Positions 43,448-53,438 are shown, numbered from the stretch's first letter. The stretch is 64,000 nt of DNA from JANQGH01 sp039030175 (GCA_039030175.1 JBCCER010000003.1:1-64000); one strand, 5' to 3'. Program-made: numbers and translations. Notes: generated from the letters alone by a model not told the origin.

Positions 43448-44380
43448 GTGTATGCGCCCACTTTGTTGCAACGGACCTTAAAATCGTCGATCCATTGTTC
43501 GGGTGTCGGCGTCCATAGCGGACGGCGGACGACGCTGACCCTTCGGCCGGCGGAGTCCGGCACCGGCATCACATTTGTGCGCACAGATGTTCCCGCTCAC
43601 CGCGCGGTGGTTCAGGCGCGCTGGGATCGGGTCTGCGACACTAAGCTGTGCACGGTTGTCAGCAACGAGCATGGCACGACGGTTGGAACGATCGAACATC
43701 TGATGGCGGCGCTTGCCGGCTCTGGCATCGATAACGCGTTGATCGAGTTGGACGGGCCGGAAGTGCCTGTCATGGATGGCAGCGCCGAACCGTTCATGTT
43801 TTTGATCGAATGTGCCGGTCAGGTCGACGAAGACACACCGCGCCGAGCCATACGAGTGCTGCGGCCCGTCACAGTGATGAACGACGATGGCGCTTCGGCC
43901 ACGCTTAGCCCTGCGCTGGGTTTCTCGATTAACTGTGAGATCGCGTTTGCCAGCAAGGCCATTGGACGCCAACATTTCAGCCTGACCCCCGCCCATGACG
44001 ATTTTAGAGATGAGATTGCCCGCGCGCGCACATTCGGCTTCTTGCACGAGGTGGAGCAATTGCGCGCAGCCGGCTTGGCACGGGGCGGATCGCTGGAAAA
44101 CACCGTTGTCGTTAGCGGTGATTCAGTGCTGAACGAGGACGGGCTGCGCTACAAGGATGAGTTCGTGCGGCACAAAACGCTGGATGCCATGGGTGATCTG
44201 GCGCTTGCTGGCGCGCCGATTCTGGGGCGGTTTGATGGCGTCAAGTCCGGGCATCGCTTGAACAATCAAGTGCTGCACGCCCTGTTCGCCGACGATAATG
44301 CCTGGCGAATGGAAGTGCCGACGGCGGCCGATTGGGCCGCCCCGGCATGGGATGATATGCCGCTGGCCAAAACCGCGTGA
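43448..44380 (+). CDS. lpxC: UDP-3-O-acyl-N-acetylglucosamine deacetylase
   Basis: LpxC catalyses the committed step of lipid A synthesis, removing the acetyl group with a zinc ion. The 310-residue protein has QRTLKSSIHCSGVGVHSG, the zinc motif TIEHLMAAL (His84) and the second site HKTLDAMGDLALAG (His and Asp ligands), plus the hydrophobic passage region. It starts with GTG, with GGAGAG seven bases upstream. Following ftsZ is the usual place in alpha- and gammaproteobacteria. Confidence 0.96.
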   Translation: MYAPTLLQRTLKSSIHCSGVGVHSGRRTTLTLRPAESGTGITFVRTDVPAHRAVVQARWDRVCDTKLCTVVSNEHGTTVGTIEHLMAALAGSGIDNALIELDGPEVPVMDGSAEPFMFLIECAGQVDEDTPRRAIRVLRPVTVMNDDGASATLSPALGFSINCEIAFASKAIGRQHFSLTPAHDDFRDEIARARTFGFLHEVEQLRAAGLARGGSLENTVVVSGDSVLNEDGLRYKDEFVRHKTLDAMGDLALAGAPILGRFDGVKSGHRLNNQVLHALFADDNAWRMEVPTAADWAAPAWDDMPLAKTA

Positions 44381-44441
44381 TCGAAGGTTGGCGACCGGCT
44401 CTGGCATGTCGCAATTAGCGTCTTTCATGGTATAGAACATT

Positions 44442-44468
44442 CAGGCGGGCTTCGGGTCCGCCTGTTTT
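44442..44468 (+). terminator. lpxC terminator
   Basis: A 7-bp stem, CAGGCGG/CCGCCTG (44442-44448 with 44458-44464), with a GC-rich TTCG-containing loop is followed by TTTT. It lies in the 118-bp gap before bamD. Confidence 0.6.
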
Positions 44469-44498
44469 GAAACGACACTCGGACCGGATTGCGACCCG

Positions 44499-45323
44499 AT
44501 GGCCAGCTGCCTTTCAATCATCCGCCCCATTAGACTTATCATTCTGGCATCTGCCAGCGCTCTAGTGCTTGCCGCCTGCGGTTCGAGCGATGACGAGCTG
44601 ATCTATATCGAGCGACCGCCGGAACAGATCTACGAGGCCGGCCTAAACGCCTTGGGTGAGGATGAGTTTGACTTGGCAGCAGCTGAGTTCAACGAGGTTG
44701 AACGCCAGCATCCATACTCGCTCTACGCCACCGAGGCCCAGCTTCTGGCTGCTTATTCATACTATCAGAATCTGGACTATGATCAGGCGATTTTGGCGTT
44801 CGAACGGTTCATAGAGCTGCACCCCGGCAACCCGGATGTGGCTTACGCCTACTACATGCGAGCGCTTTGCTACTATGAGCAGATCGTGGACGTAGAGCGC
44901 GACCAGAATCTGACCGAACTGGCGGCACAAACGTTGGAAGACGTGATCCGGCGGTTCCCCGATTCGGTTTATGCGCGCGACGCTCAACTAAAGTACGACC
45001 TCACCCAGGACCAGTTGGCCGGCCAGGAGATGTCCATAGGCCGCTACTATCTACGCCAAAACGAAATGTCAGCTGCGATCAACCGCTTTAGGAGCGTGGT
45101 CGACAACTACCAGACCACCAGCCACACCCCAGAGGCCTTGTATCGGCTGACCGAGGCTTATATGTCGCTGGGGCTGAACCAAGAAGCCGAGCGTACCGCA
45201 ACGGTTTTAGGCGCGAACTTCCCTGGCAGCGAATGGTACCGCAACAGCTACGCGTTGCTGGTTGATGGCGATGTTCCGCAGCGCTCTGGTTTCTTCAGCC
45301 GCACGTTTGGAAGCATTTTCTGA
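44499..45323 (+). CDS. bamD: Outer-membrane assembly lipoprotein BamD
   Basis: BamD is the essential lipoprotein partner of BamA in inserting beta-barrel proteins into the outer membrane. The 274-residue protein has a lipoprotein signal ending LVLAAC (lipidated Cys27, with Gly at +2, consistent with outer-membrane sorting) followed by TPR-like repeats: IYEAGLNALGEDEFDLAAAEF, YYQNLDYDQAILAFERFIEL and GRYYLRQNEMSAAINRF. Order lpxC-bamD-recN is typical of alphaproteobacteria. recN starts 13 bp after its stop. Confidence 0.95.
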   Translation: MASCLSIIRPIRLIILASASALVLAACGSSDDELIYIERPPEQIYEAGLNALGEDEFDLAAAEFNEVERQHPYSLYATEAQLLAAYSYYQNLDYDQAILAFERFIELHPGNPDVAYAYYMRALCYYEQIVDVERDQNLTELAAQTLEDVIRRFPDSVYARDAQLKYDLTQDQLAGQEMSIGRYYLRQNEMSAAINRFRSVVDNYQTTSHTPEALYRLTEAYMSLGLNQEAERTATVLGANFPGSEWYRNSYALLVDGDVPQRSGFFSRTFGSIF

Positions 45324-45336
45324 TCGGGCCCCCGCC

Positions 45337-47001
45337 ATGCTGGTCGCCCTGTCGATCCGCAACATCGTACTGGTCGATCAACTCACGCTGACATTGGGGT
45401 CGGGCCTTAGCGCTCTGACCGGCGAAACTGGCGCGGGCAAGTCGATCTTGCTTGACGCGCTGGGATTGGCGATCGGCGCCAAAAGCGAGGCTCGGCATGT
45501 GCGGCCTGGCGCAGATCAAGCCAGCGTGGCCGCATCGTTCGATCTACCCAGCGATCATCAGGCATACACAATCCTTAGCGAACAGGGGTTTGTCGGGGAG
45601 GACGAGCTGGTGCTGCGCCGAACCATCAATGCCGACGGGCGCAGCCGGGCCTTTGTCAACGACCAGCCGGCAAGCGCCGGTCTGCTGCGGCGACTGGGCC
45701 AAACGCTGGTCGAAATTCACGGTCAATTCGACACCCAGGGACTGCTGAACCCAGCCACACATCGTGGTTTGCTGGACGGCTTTGGGGGCGTCGATGCCTC
45801 CAAAGCCGCCGGTCGATGGAAGGAGTGGCAGTCAGCGCGAGACGCCTTGGCCGAGGCACTAGAGAACGCCGAAAGAGCCCGAACAGAAGAAGCGTTCTTG
45901 CGGCACGCGGTCGAAGAACTTGACCAGCTCGATCCTGGGCCCGATGAGGAGGAGCGGCTTGCGGCAGAACGCAGCTTGTTGATGCATCGAGAGCAGCTCA
46001 TGGAAGCGCTGGGGACCGCCGTCGAGGTGCTCGACGGGGACCAAGGTGCCAGCCCAGCCCTGGCGACGGCGCAAAGGGCACTCGAACGGTTAGCGGACAA
46101 AGCTGGTCAGCGCCTCGAAGCGCCGCTAGCGGCCCTTGGCAGGGCCGCGTCGGAGATCGAAGAGGCTCTGGCAAGCCTCCGCGGCCTCGCCGATGACAGC
46201 AATCTAGAGCACTCAAACTTGGAGAGCCTGGAGGAACGCCTGTTCGCACTACGGGCAGCGGCGCGTAAGCATACTGTGGAGGTCGCCGACCTTCCCCGCG
46301 TAAGGACCGAGTTCGCCGAACGTCTCGCGCTGATCGACGATCAAGGCAGTGCGCTGGAGCAGCTTCGACGGCGTTCGGACCAAGCGCGAGAAGCCTTCAC
46401 AGCGGCGGCCCAGTCGCTTAGCGAAAGCCGACGAAACTCAGCCGCCACGCTGGACAAGGCCGTCGCCAAGGAATTGCCCCCGCTAAAGTTAGACAAGGCA
46501 AAGTTTGCGACCCGTCTGGAAACACTGGATGAGGCCGACTGGGGGGCGTCGGGCTGGGACCGAGCAAACTTTGTAGTCGCCACCAACCCAGGCGCAGAAC
46601 TCGGCCCTCTAAACAAGATCGCCTCAGGCGGCGAACTGGCGCGCTTCATGCTTGCCCTGAAGGTGGTCCTGAGCGCCCAGGGAAGCGTTCCAACACTGAT
46701 CTTCGACGAAGTCGATAGCGGCGTGTCCGGCGCTGTATCGGCGGCGGTCGGTGAAAGGCTGGCCCGGCTCGGGCGCGATCTGCAAGTGTTGGTCGTAACC
46801 CACAGCCCTCAAGTGGCTGCCCAAGCCGATCACCATCTGCGGGTTGAAAAATCGAGCAGCGACGATGCCACGACCACCCACGTGTCCACGCTCGATGCCG
46901 ATGATCGCCGGGAAGAGATCGCTCGTATGCTGTCGGGCGCGCGTATCACCGACCAGGCGCGGGCTGTCGCCGACGAACTGGTTGGGGCTGCACCGCAATG
47001 A
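45337..47001 (+). CDS. recN: DNA repair ATPase RecN
   Basis: RecN is an SMC-like ATPase that acts early in double-strand-break repair. The 554-residue protein has Walker A GETGAGKS (29-36), a long central coiled coil (about 150-370), the signature IASGGELARFMLAL, Walker B LIFDEVDSGVSG and the VVTHSPQVAAQADHH motif. The start at 45337 (MLVALSIRNIVLVD) matches family beginnings; the frame is open further upstream inside bamD. No SOS box is visible to me because the gene directly follows bamD. Its stop overlaps the ligA start by four bases. Confidence 0.95.
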   Translation: MLVALSIRNIVLVDQLTLTLGSGLSALTGETGAGKSILLDALGLAIGAKSEARHVRPGADQASVAASFDLPSDHQAYTILSEQGFVGEDELVLRRTINADGRSRAFVNDQPASAGLLRRLGQTLVEIHGQFDTQGLLNPATHRGLLDGFGGVDASKAAGRWKEWQSARDALAEALENAERARTEEAFLRHAVEELDQLDPGPDEEERLAAERSLLMHREQLMEALGTAVEVLDGDQGASPALATAQRALERLADKAGQRLEAPLAALGRAASEIEEALASLRGLADDSNLEHSNLESLEERLFALRAAARKHTVEVADLPRVRTEFAERLALIDDQGSALEQLRRRSDQAREAFTAAAQSLSESRRNSAATLDKAVAKELPPLKLDKAKFATRLETLDEADWGASGWDRANFVVATNPGAELGPLNKIASGGELARFMLALKVVLSAQGSVPTLIFDEVDSGVSGAVSAAVGERLARLGRDLQVLVVTHSPQVAAQADHHLRVEKSSSDDATTTHVSTLDADDRREEIARMLSGARITDQARAVADELVGAAPQ

Positions 47002-49106
47002 CGGATAAGAGCCTCCGCGCGAAGTCGATTGAAGACCTCGATCAGACAGAGGCTGAGTCGGAATTAGCCAGTCTGGCCACCGAAATCGCGGCTCATGACA
47101 TCGCCTATCATCAAAACGACGCCCCAACTGTATCCGACGCTGACTACGACGCCCTGCGTCGCCGCAATGAGGCCATCGAGCAGCGTTTTCCGACGCTTAA
47201 GCGCGACGACAGCCCGTCCGAGCGGGTCGGCTCATCGCCGGCAAGCGGCTTTGGCAAGGTGCGCCACGCCGTGCCGATGCTGTCTCTGGCCAACGCCTTT
47301 GACGATCAGGATGTCGAGGATTTCGTCGCCAGCGTTCGGTCCTTCATCAAAGAGCTGCGCGACGATCCCGAAAAGCTGGTTGCCTTCATGGCCGAGCCAA
47401 AAATCGACGGACTGTCATGTTCGCTGCGCTACGAAGCGGGCAGGCTCGTACAGGCTTCCACCAGGGGCGACGGCCAGGAGGGCGAGGACGTAACGGCGAA
47501 TATCCAAACCCTAGATGAGATCCCGGAAAATCTTGCCGCTGAGTCGCCAGAGGTGCTGGAAATTCGCGGCGAGGTCTACATGCTGCACAGCGATTTCGCC
47601 GCGCTCAACAAGGCTCGCGAGGAGGCGGGCGAGCCGCTCTATGTTAACCCCCGCAACACGGCAGCCGGCAGCCTGCGCCAGCTCGACCCCTCAATCACAG
47701 CCCAGCGTAATCTGAAATTCTTCGCCTATGCCTGGGGAGAGGTCAGCGAACCGCTTGCCGAGACGATGGAGGGCTTCCGAGAACGCCTGGTCCAATGGGG
47801 ATTCAAGACCAACGAACCTGCGCAGCTTTGCTGGTCGGCCGAGGAGATGCTGGCGCATTATCGAACAATCTCCGAAGCCAGGAGTTCGATGCCATTCGAT
47901 ATCGATGGGGTGGTGTACAAGGTCGATCGCCTTGATTGGCAGGACAGGCTCGGTGCGGTTAGTCGCCATCCGCGCTGGGCAATTGCTCACAAATTTCCGG
48001 CTGAACAGGCCCAGACCAAGCTAAACGAGATCACCATTCAAGTCGGCCGGACCGGTGCCCTGACACCTGTGGCCAATCTTGAGCCGATCACCGTGGGCGG
48101 GGTCGTCGTCGCCCGCGCCACCTTGCATAACCAGGACGAGATCGCCCGCAAGGATATCCGGGAGGGCGATACGGTGGTCATCCAGCGTGCCGGGGACGTG
48201 ATACCGCAAGTCGTTTCGGTGGTTCTTGAGAAGCGGCCGGCGGATAGTGAGCCATACGTCTTTCCCGACCATTGCCCGGAATGCGGCAGCCTCGCCATCC
48301 GCGAGGCCGACGAAGCGGTCACGCGATGTACTGGAGGCTTGATCTGCCCGGCCCAGGCGGTTGAGCGCTTGCGCCATTTCGTCAGCCGGGATGCCTTCGA
48401 TATCGAGGGCCTGGGGCACAAACAGATCCAGTTCTTCTTCGACGAGAAGATGATCGCGACACCAGCAGATATCTTCCGCTTGGCTCAGGCGGATGCCAAG
48501 TCCGAGGAGAAGCTGGCCGAGCGCAAGGGTTGGGGCGAACTGTCTGTCGCCAATCTGTTCGCCGCGATCGAAAGCCGGCGGACGATTGGGCTTGATCGCT
48601 TCATTTTTGCGCTCGGTATCCGCCAGGTCGGGCAGGCGACGGCGAAACTGCTCGCCCGCACCTATGGCACCTTGGAGACCCTGCAACAGGTGATGGATGA
48701 GGCCCAGGCCGTCGAAAGCGAAGCCTATGCCAGCCTGATCGACATCGATCAAATCGGTCCATCGGTGGCCAACGATCTTCTTGGCTTTTTTGCCGAACCG
48801 CATAACCAAGATGTGTTGCGCGACTTGGCCGACCAGCTAACCGTTGAGCCGTTTGTCGGCCCGGAAGTTGGGGACAGCCCGGTGGCAGGCAAGACGGTCG
48901 TCTTCACGGGCACGCTCGAACAACTTACGCGCTCGGAGGCAAAGTCCCGGGCAGAAAGTATCGGCGCGAAGGTTGCCGGCTCGGTCTCCAAAAAAACCGA
49001 CTACGTCATCGTTGGTGCGGATGCCGGCTCTAAAGCCAAGAAGGCCCAAGAGCTAGGGGTTACGACCCTGACGGAAGACGAGTGGCTGGCTCTGATCGAC
49101 GCTTAG
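46998..49106 (+). CDS. ligA: NAD-dependent DNA ligase
   Basis: LigA seals nicks in replication and repair using NAD. The 702-residue protein has the NAD-binding Ia domain (AYHQNDAPTVSDADYDAL), the adenylated lysine in AEPKIDGLSCSL (Lys135), the OB fold, a zinc finger with cysteines in CPECGSLA, RCTGGLICPAQ, helix-hairpin-helix repeats and a C-terminal BRCT domain (GKTVVFTGTLEQLTRSEAK). It overlaps recN by four bases and meets the next gene stop-to-stop with no gap. Confidence 0.97.
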   Translation: MTDKSLRAKSIEDLDQTEAESELASLATEIAAHDIAYHQNDAPTVSDADYDALRRRNEAIEQRFPTLKRDDSPSERVGSSPASGFGKVRHAVPMLSLANAFDDQDVEDFVASVRSFIKELRDDPEKLVAFMAEPKIDGLSCSLRYEAGRLVQASTRGDGQEGEDVTANIQTLDEIPENLAAESPEVLEIRGEVYMLHSDFAALNKAREEAGEPLYVNPRNTAAGSLRQLDPSITAQRNLKFFAYAWGEVSEPLAETMEGFRERLVQWGFKTNEPAQLCWSAEEMLAHYRTISEARSSMPFDIDGVVYKVDRLDWQDRLGAVSRHPRWAIAHKFPAEQAQTKLNEITIQVGRTGALTPVANLEPITVGGVVVARATLHNQDEIARKDIREGDTVVIQRAGDVIPQVVSVVLEKRPADSEPYVFPDHCPECGSLAIREADEAVTRCTGGLICPAQAVERLRHFVSRDAFDIEGLGHKQIQFFFDEKMIATPADIFRLAQADAKSEEKLAERKGWGELSVANLFAAIESRRTIGLDRFIFALGIRQVGQATAKLLARTYGTLETLQQVMDEAQAVESEAYASLIDIDQIGPSVANDLLGFFAEPHNQDVLRDLADQLTVEPFVGPEVGDSPVAGKTVVFTGTLEQLTRSEAKSRAESIGAKVAGSVSKKTDYVIVGADAGSKAKKAQELGVTTLTEDEWLALIDA

Positions 49107-50186
49107 CTACACCGTATCGGCGTGGCCGTCGGAATCAATCTCTCCGTCCTTCGACAACATGATCGCGATCCAGCGCGCGCCATTGATGTGCGAGCAGATG
49201 ATCATCACCATCACGGTGATCGGCACGCTCAAAAACATGCCCGCGACACCCCAGATCACGCCCCAAAAGACCAGGGCCAGAATAATAACGAACGAGCTGA
49301 GATTGAGCGATCGGCCCATCAACATCGGCTCAACCAGGTTCCCGATCACGACCTGAATGAAGATCAAGATCGGTGTCGCGACTAGGAACGGCACCAAGGT
49401 CTGGAACTGAAGCAGCGCCACCGAGGCTGGGAAGATGACACCCAGGATGGAGCCGATGTTTGGGATGTAGTTCAGCAGGAAGATGATCAGCGCCATCGTC
49501 TCGGCAAAATCGACATCGACCAGCCGCAAGGTCAGATAGCTGGCGACACCCGTCATCAAGCTGGTCAACGTCTTGACCCACATATAGCGCCGAACGCTGT
49601 GCGCCATGGCCGACATGACCTCGCTGACCCTGCTCGCTTCCTTAGGGTCGGGAAACAGGGCGGCAAACTTGCGCGGCAAACTGCCCTGATCGATCAACAA
49701 GAACGCGACGTAGAGCGTTACAAGGCTGACCTCGAGCAGAACCGAGCCGACTGAGCTGGCGGCGGTCGACAGCGTCGAAAAAATATCGAGATTGTCCAGC
49801 GCATCTCGCGCGTTGCTGGCCATGTCATCGCCCAGCGTGGACAGGACTTCGCTGAACAGATGCTGCAGCCGCTCCTCATATTGCGGCAAAGCGGCTACGA
49901 AAGTACTGGCCTGGTTCGACAATATTTGGGCAACCAAGAAGGCACCGATGAGAATAAGGATGATGCCGAAAGTCGTGGCCAACCAACGAGGCAGCCGGTG
50001 TTGGCCGATCCTCAAATGCGCCAGGCGATCGATTAGGGCGCTCAGCAACACCCAGATCAGAATGGCGATCGCCAGAGGGATCAGGAATGTTCGGCCGATG
50101 ATCAGAACTGTCATCAAGATCGCGCAGACCACGATGACCCGAACACTGGCCTGCCCGAATACGACCTCAGATGAAAACCGACTCAC
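49107..50186 (-). CDS. AI-2E family permease
   Basis: A 359-residue membrane protein of the AI-2E (PerM/YdiK/TqsA) family. About seven to eight hydrophobic segments surround a periplasmic/cytosolic amphipathic region (residues about 85-150), and the conserved LLNYIPNIGSILGVIFPA and IGNLVEPMLMGRSLNLSSF motifs near the C-terminus are intact. Members move diverse small solutes or sodium; the substrate is not evident. It starts with GTG, with GGAGAT upstream, 29 bp after the flavoprotein gene on the same strand, so they may be an operon. Confidence 0.9.
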   Translation of the reverse strand: MSRFSSEVVFGQASVRVIVVCAILMTVLIIGRTFLIPLAIAILIWVLLSALIDRLAHLRIGQHRLPRWLATTFGIILILIGAFLVAQILSNQASTFVAALPQYEERLQHLFSEVLSTLGDDMASNARDALDNLDIFSTLSTAASSVGSVLLEVSLVTLYVAFLLIDQGSLPRKFAALFPDPKEASRVSEVMSAMAHSVRRYMWVKTLTSLMTGVASYLTLRLVDVDFAETMALIIFLLNYIPNIGSILGVIFPASVALLQFQTLVPFLVATPILIFIQVVIGNLVEPMLMGRSLNLSSFVIILALVFWGVIWGVAGMFLSVPITVMVMIICSHINGARWIAIMLSKDGEIDSDGHADTV

Positions 50187-50215
50187 TGGTCCATCTCCAA
50201 ACGGCTAAACCACCG

Positions 50216-51910
50216 CTATAGGCGCTGCCCCTTGGCCAGCGCTTCGTTGTAAACCGCCAGGCGATCGGCGGTCACATCGGTCTGTGCCGCGAAGCTGTCC
50301 GGGCTGGCAGCGCGCCACCAGGTAGCATAGGGCGTACTATCCGGGTCGTCGATCAGCTCGTTTTCGCCTAGGAACGGGAACAGCCGGTCAATTGAGCGTA
50401 ACTCTACCGACGTGACCCGATGATAGAGGTGATGGGGCTGCAGTTCGTTCGGATGGTTCAGCCCGGCTGCGGCGACCATCTCTGTCAGCGTACCGAGCGT
50501 ATTGTCGTGGAACCGCCGAACCCGCTCGGCCTTATCCTCAATGACCAAGCCGCGCTGCAAGGTGGGATCCTGGGTCGTCACACCTGTCGGGCAGCGGCCT
50601 GTATGGCATTTGAGGGACTGCACGCACCCTACCGAGAACATGAAGGCGCGCGCCGCGTTGCTCCAATCAGCGCCAATGGCAGCGTTAGCAGCAAGCGAGA
50701 AGCCGCTGACAACTTTGCCGCTGGCCGCCAGTTTTACCTTGCCAGCAAGACCGCAGCCGACAAGTGCGTTGCGCACCAAGATCAGCCCTTCACGCAACGG
50801 CATGCCCAGACGATCGGAGAACTCCAACGGAGCCGCCCCGGTACCGCCTTCCGCGCCGTCAACGACGATGAAGTCGAGCAAGATTTCACTGTCCAGCATT
50901 GCCTTCATGATCGCGAAGACCTCATGGGCATGACCGACACACAGCTTGATGCCGGCCGGCTTGCCACCGGACCACTCACGCATTTTGGCGGCAAACTCCA
51001 CCAACTCTCGCGGTGTCGAAAAGGCAGTGTGATAGGCTGGTGAGATACAATCCTGGCCCTCCGGCACATGCCGGGTCGCGGCGATTTCGGGAGTAACCTT
51101 GGCACCTGGCAAGACGCCGCCATGGCCGGGTTTTGCACCCTGGCTCAGCTTGATTTCGACCATGCGCACTTGATCGTCGACGGCCTGCTCGGCAAACAGC
51201 GCTTGGTCGAAGGTGCCGTCCTTATTGCGGCAGCCGAAATAGCCCGACCCGACTTCCCAAACCAAATCGCCGCCATGCTTGCGATGATAAGGGCTGATCG
51301 AGCCCTCGCCGGTGTCATGATAGAAGCCACCCAGCTTGGCGCCGAGATTCATTGCTTGGATCGCATTGCCGCCCAAAGCGCCGAAGCTCATGGCCGAGAT
51401 ATTCAGAATCGAGGCCGAATAGGGTTTGTCACATTGTGGACCGCCAACGTCGACGCGGAAGGGCTCGGTCGCCTTGTCCACCGGTTTGATCGAATGCGAC
51501 ATGAGTTGGTATTCGATCGCGTCAACATCGAGCTCAGTACCGAAAGGATGGGCGTCTTCGTCGCCCTTGGCCCGCGCATAGATCAAGGCCCGGTCCATCC
51601 GGCTGTAGGGCCGGCCTGACAAATCGTCCTCGACAATGTACTGCCGCATGAACGGGCCGAGATCTTCGAATAACCAGCGAAAACGCGCTAACAGGGGGAA
51701 GTTACGTCTGAGACTATGCCTTGTCTGGTTGCGGTCGAAGGCGCCAACGGCCAGCAAAGGTACAAAGATCACAAGTAGCCAGAGCCAGCCCGGTGCCCAA
51801 ATCGAGATGATGATAACGATCAGGGTCAGTAGCCCGATCACTGCCAGGAGCCCAAAACGCATGAAAGTGACAGGCAATAGGGGACGATGAGGACCGACGT
51901 CTACTGGCAT
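50216..51910 (-). CDS. FMN-binding glutamate-synthase-like protein, membrane-anchored
   Basis: A 564-residue orphan of the glutamate synthase FMN domain family, with two N-terminal hydrophobic segments (LLAVIGLLTLIVIIISIW and LWLLVIFVPLLAVGAF) that would anchor it. The barrel shows NISAMSFGALGGNAI, GVLPGAKVTPEIA, VVDGAEGGTGAAPLEF and the three cysteines of the iron-sulfur cluster, C-x5-C-x4-C, in CVQSLKCHTGRC. It lacks the amidotransferase and GltD parts of a true glutamate synthase, so the reaction is unknown. I prefer the ATG at 51910, with GGGAGG eight bases upstream, to the in-frame TTG at 51928. Confidence 0.88.
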   Translation of the reverse strand: MPVDVGPHRPLLPVTFMRFGLLAVIGLLTLIVIIISIWAPGWLWLLVIFVPLLAVGAFDRNQTRHSLRRNFPLLARFRWLFEDLGPFMRQYIVEDDLSGRPYSRMDRALIYARAKGDEDAHPFGTELDVDAIEYQLMSHSIKPVDKATEPFRVDVGGPQCDKPYSASILNISAMSFGALGGNAIQAMNLGAKLGGFYHDTGEGSISPYHRKHGGDLVWEVGSGYFGCRNKDGTFDQALFAEQAVDDQVRMVEIKLSQGAKPGHGGVLPGAKVTPEIAATRHVPEGQDCISPAYHTAFSTPRELVEFAAKMREWSGGKPAGIKLCVGHAHEVFAIMKAMLDSEILLDFIVVDGAEGGTGAAPLEFSDRLGMPLREGLILVRNALVGCGLAGKVKLAASGKVVSGFSLAANAAIGADWSNAARAFMFSVGCVQSLKCHTGRCPTGVTTQDPTLQRGLVIEDKAERVRRFHDNTLGTLTEMVAAAGLNHPNELQPHHLYHRVTSVELRSIDRLFPFLGENELIDDPDSTPYATWWRAASPDSFAAQTDVTADRLAVYNEALAKGQRL

Positions 51911-52063
51911 GTCTAGGGCCTCCCGCAAGGATCACTGACAACGACAGGGCCGGCTGGGCGCCGGCAATGGCAAGAACTCTACTCCAGACTGCCCGCTAAA
52001 CGAGAAGAATTTTGCGATGGCCTCGCCCGGTCGAAGCTGGCAAGCGGTTCAAGAATCACACAC

Positions 52064-52651
52064 TTAGCTGGGCTTGTTACGCGACAACATGATCATCGCG
52101 ATGCCGGTGCAAAGGAAATTCACCCCAACGAGGAGGCCTAGCAAGAACACCGACGCACCCGGCAGGTTGGCCGCGATGAGGATGCCGGCGAGGATGGCAA
52201 TCACGGCCGAAAAGATCATCCAGCCGCGGCCGGAGTCAGGCTTCAGTTCGAACGCCAGGGCAAGCTGCATGGCGCCCTCGATCATGAAAAGCACGGCGAC
52301 GACCAAGGTCAGCGCGATAACGCCAGCGGCCGGATTGATCAGCAAAAACACACCGGCAACCACCTTCAGCAAGGACAATAGAAGAGCGCCGAAGAACGGC
52401 CCGGTGCCGTGGTAGGAAAAGGCGCCGACAAAGCCGATAATGCCCGCGAAGATGAAGATCCAACCGACCAAAAGCTCAACCGACAAGGTGGCAACGATCG
52501 GAAAGGCGACGGCCAGCAGCCCGATCACCGCCATGGCAATTCCTGTCCAAAACAGCGTTGTGCTGTTCTGGCTGACCTTGTCGACGAGTTCCTGGGCAGA
52601 CTCCGGCAGCTGGTTTATTCCGCCATCGTTTGATCCGCTGTCATTGCTCAT
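52064..52651 (-). CDS. HdeD family membrane protein (DUF308)
   Basis: A 195-residue inner-membrane protein with six hydrophobic segments arranged as paired GILLI-type repeats, matching HdeD/DUF308, a family linked to acid resistance in E. coli. The N-terminal 30 residues are polar and acidic. A clear AGGGGA site lies upstream of the ATG at 52651. It precedes nothing obvious; the flavoprotein start lies 153 bp further along on the same strand. Confidence 0.85.
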   Translation of the reverse strand: MSNDSGSNDGGINQLPESAQELVDKVSQNSTTLFWTGIAMAVIGLLAVAFPIVATLSVELLVGWIFIFAGIIGFVGAFSYHGTGPFFGALLLSLLKVVAGVFLLINPAAGVIALTLVVAVLFMIEGAMQLALAFELKPDSGRGWMIFSAVIAILAGILIAANLPGASVFLLGLLVGVNFLCTGIAMIMLSRNKPS

Positions 52652-52811
52652 GCGTGCTTTCCCCTCATATCAGAGATGCCGGCCGGGCTGACGGCTGCCC
52701 CGACAATTGCCCTGCCCCAGCATGTCAGCCACCTCGAATCGAGATTACCGCGCAATGTAGCAGATTGATGCTTTTAGCGCGCGTACCGCGCGAATAGGCC
52801 CAATCCCATCG

Positions 52812-53438
52812 CTACTCGACGGCGGTTTCCGCTGTCATTTCGGCGGCCCAGAGGTCCAGAACGCCGCGCCAGCGCTTGCGCATCTCTTCCCGCTCATCGG
52901 TTGAGGATAGTTTTTCGTGATGGAATCGAACGGCGGTCTTGCCCGGACCGGCTTCGGTCAACGTAATTTGCAGCGTTGACGACGTGCCGCTTGCCGGCCG
53001 CCAGGTAAGACGAACGCGGTCCAAGGGTTTGACGACGCGGAACTCACCTTCAATGCCTTCCGATGTCAGATAGCGTGTACCCTTTTCCACGGTAGCGGAC
53101 GGCTCATTACCCAACCATGTCGAGATCCCCGCCGGCGAGGTAATCAACTGCCACGCCGGCTCCACATCCAAGGGCAACGTGCACTGAACACCGACTTGAA
53201 AGCCAGCATCGGCGGTTTGGCCGACCACCCGCCTACCGTGCATCTTTTCATATCCGACCGTCACAGTCTGCTGCCACCAGCCGGATAGGTCCTCGGTGGC
53301 CTTCAGATGGGCGACGATCTCCTTGTGCGACCAGCTTGCTGCGCCTGCATCGTCCAGGACTCGGCGCCATTCGGCCCAGTCGCGGCCTGTTGCCGTTCTC
53401 ACCGCTTCATCCGACGCGTTCTCGATCCTCGTAGCCAC
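52812..53438 (-). CDS. SRPBCC/AHSA1 protein with N-terminal DUF4287-like domain
   Basis: A 208-residue two-part protein. Residues 1-70 carry the ATGRDWAEWRRVLDDAGAAS plus WSHKEIVAHL and SGWWQQTVTVGYEK pattern typical of DUF4287-like domains; residues 80-205 form an AHSA1-type START-like fold (DVEPAWQLITSPAGISTWLG, then RFHHEKLSSTDEREEM). Such folds bind hydrophobic ligands, but no substrate is known here. It starts with GTG, with GGAGA upstream, and is divergent from an ArsR-linked operon of two more SRPBCC genes. Confidence 0.85.
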   Translation of the reverse strand: MATRIENASDEAVRTATGRDWAEWRRVLDDAGAASWSHKEIVAHLKATEDLSGWWQQTVTVGYEKMHGRRVVGQTADAGFQVGVQCTLPLDVEPAWQLITSPAGISTWLGNEPSATVEKGTRYLTSEGIEGEFRVVKPLDRVRLTWRPASGTSSTLQITLTEAGPGKTAVRFHHEKLSSTDEREEMRKRWRGVLDLWAAEMTAETAVE

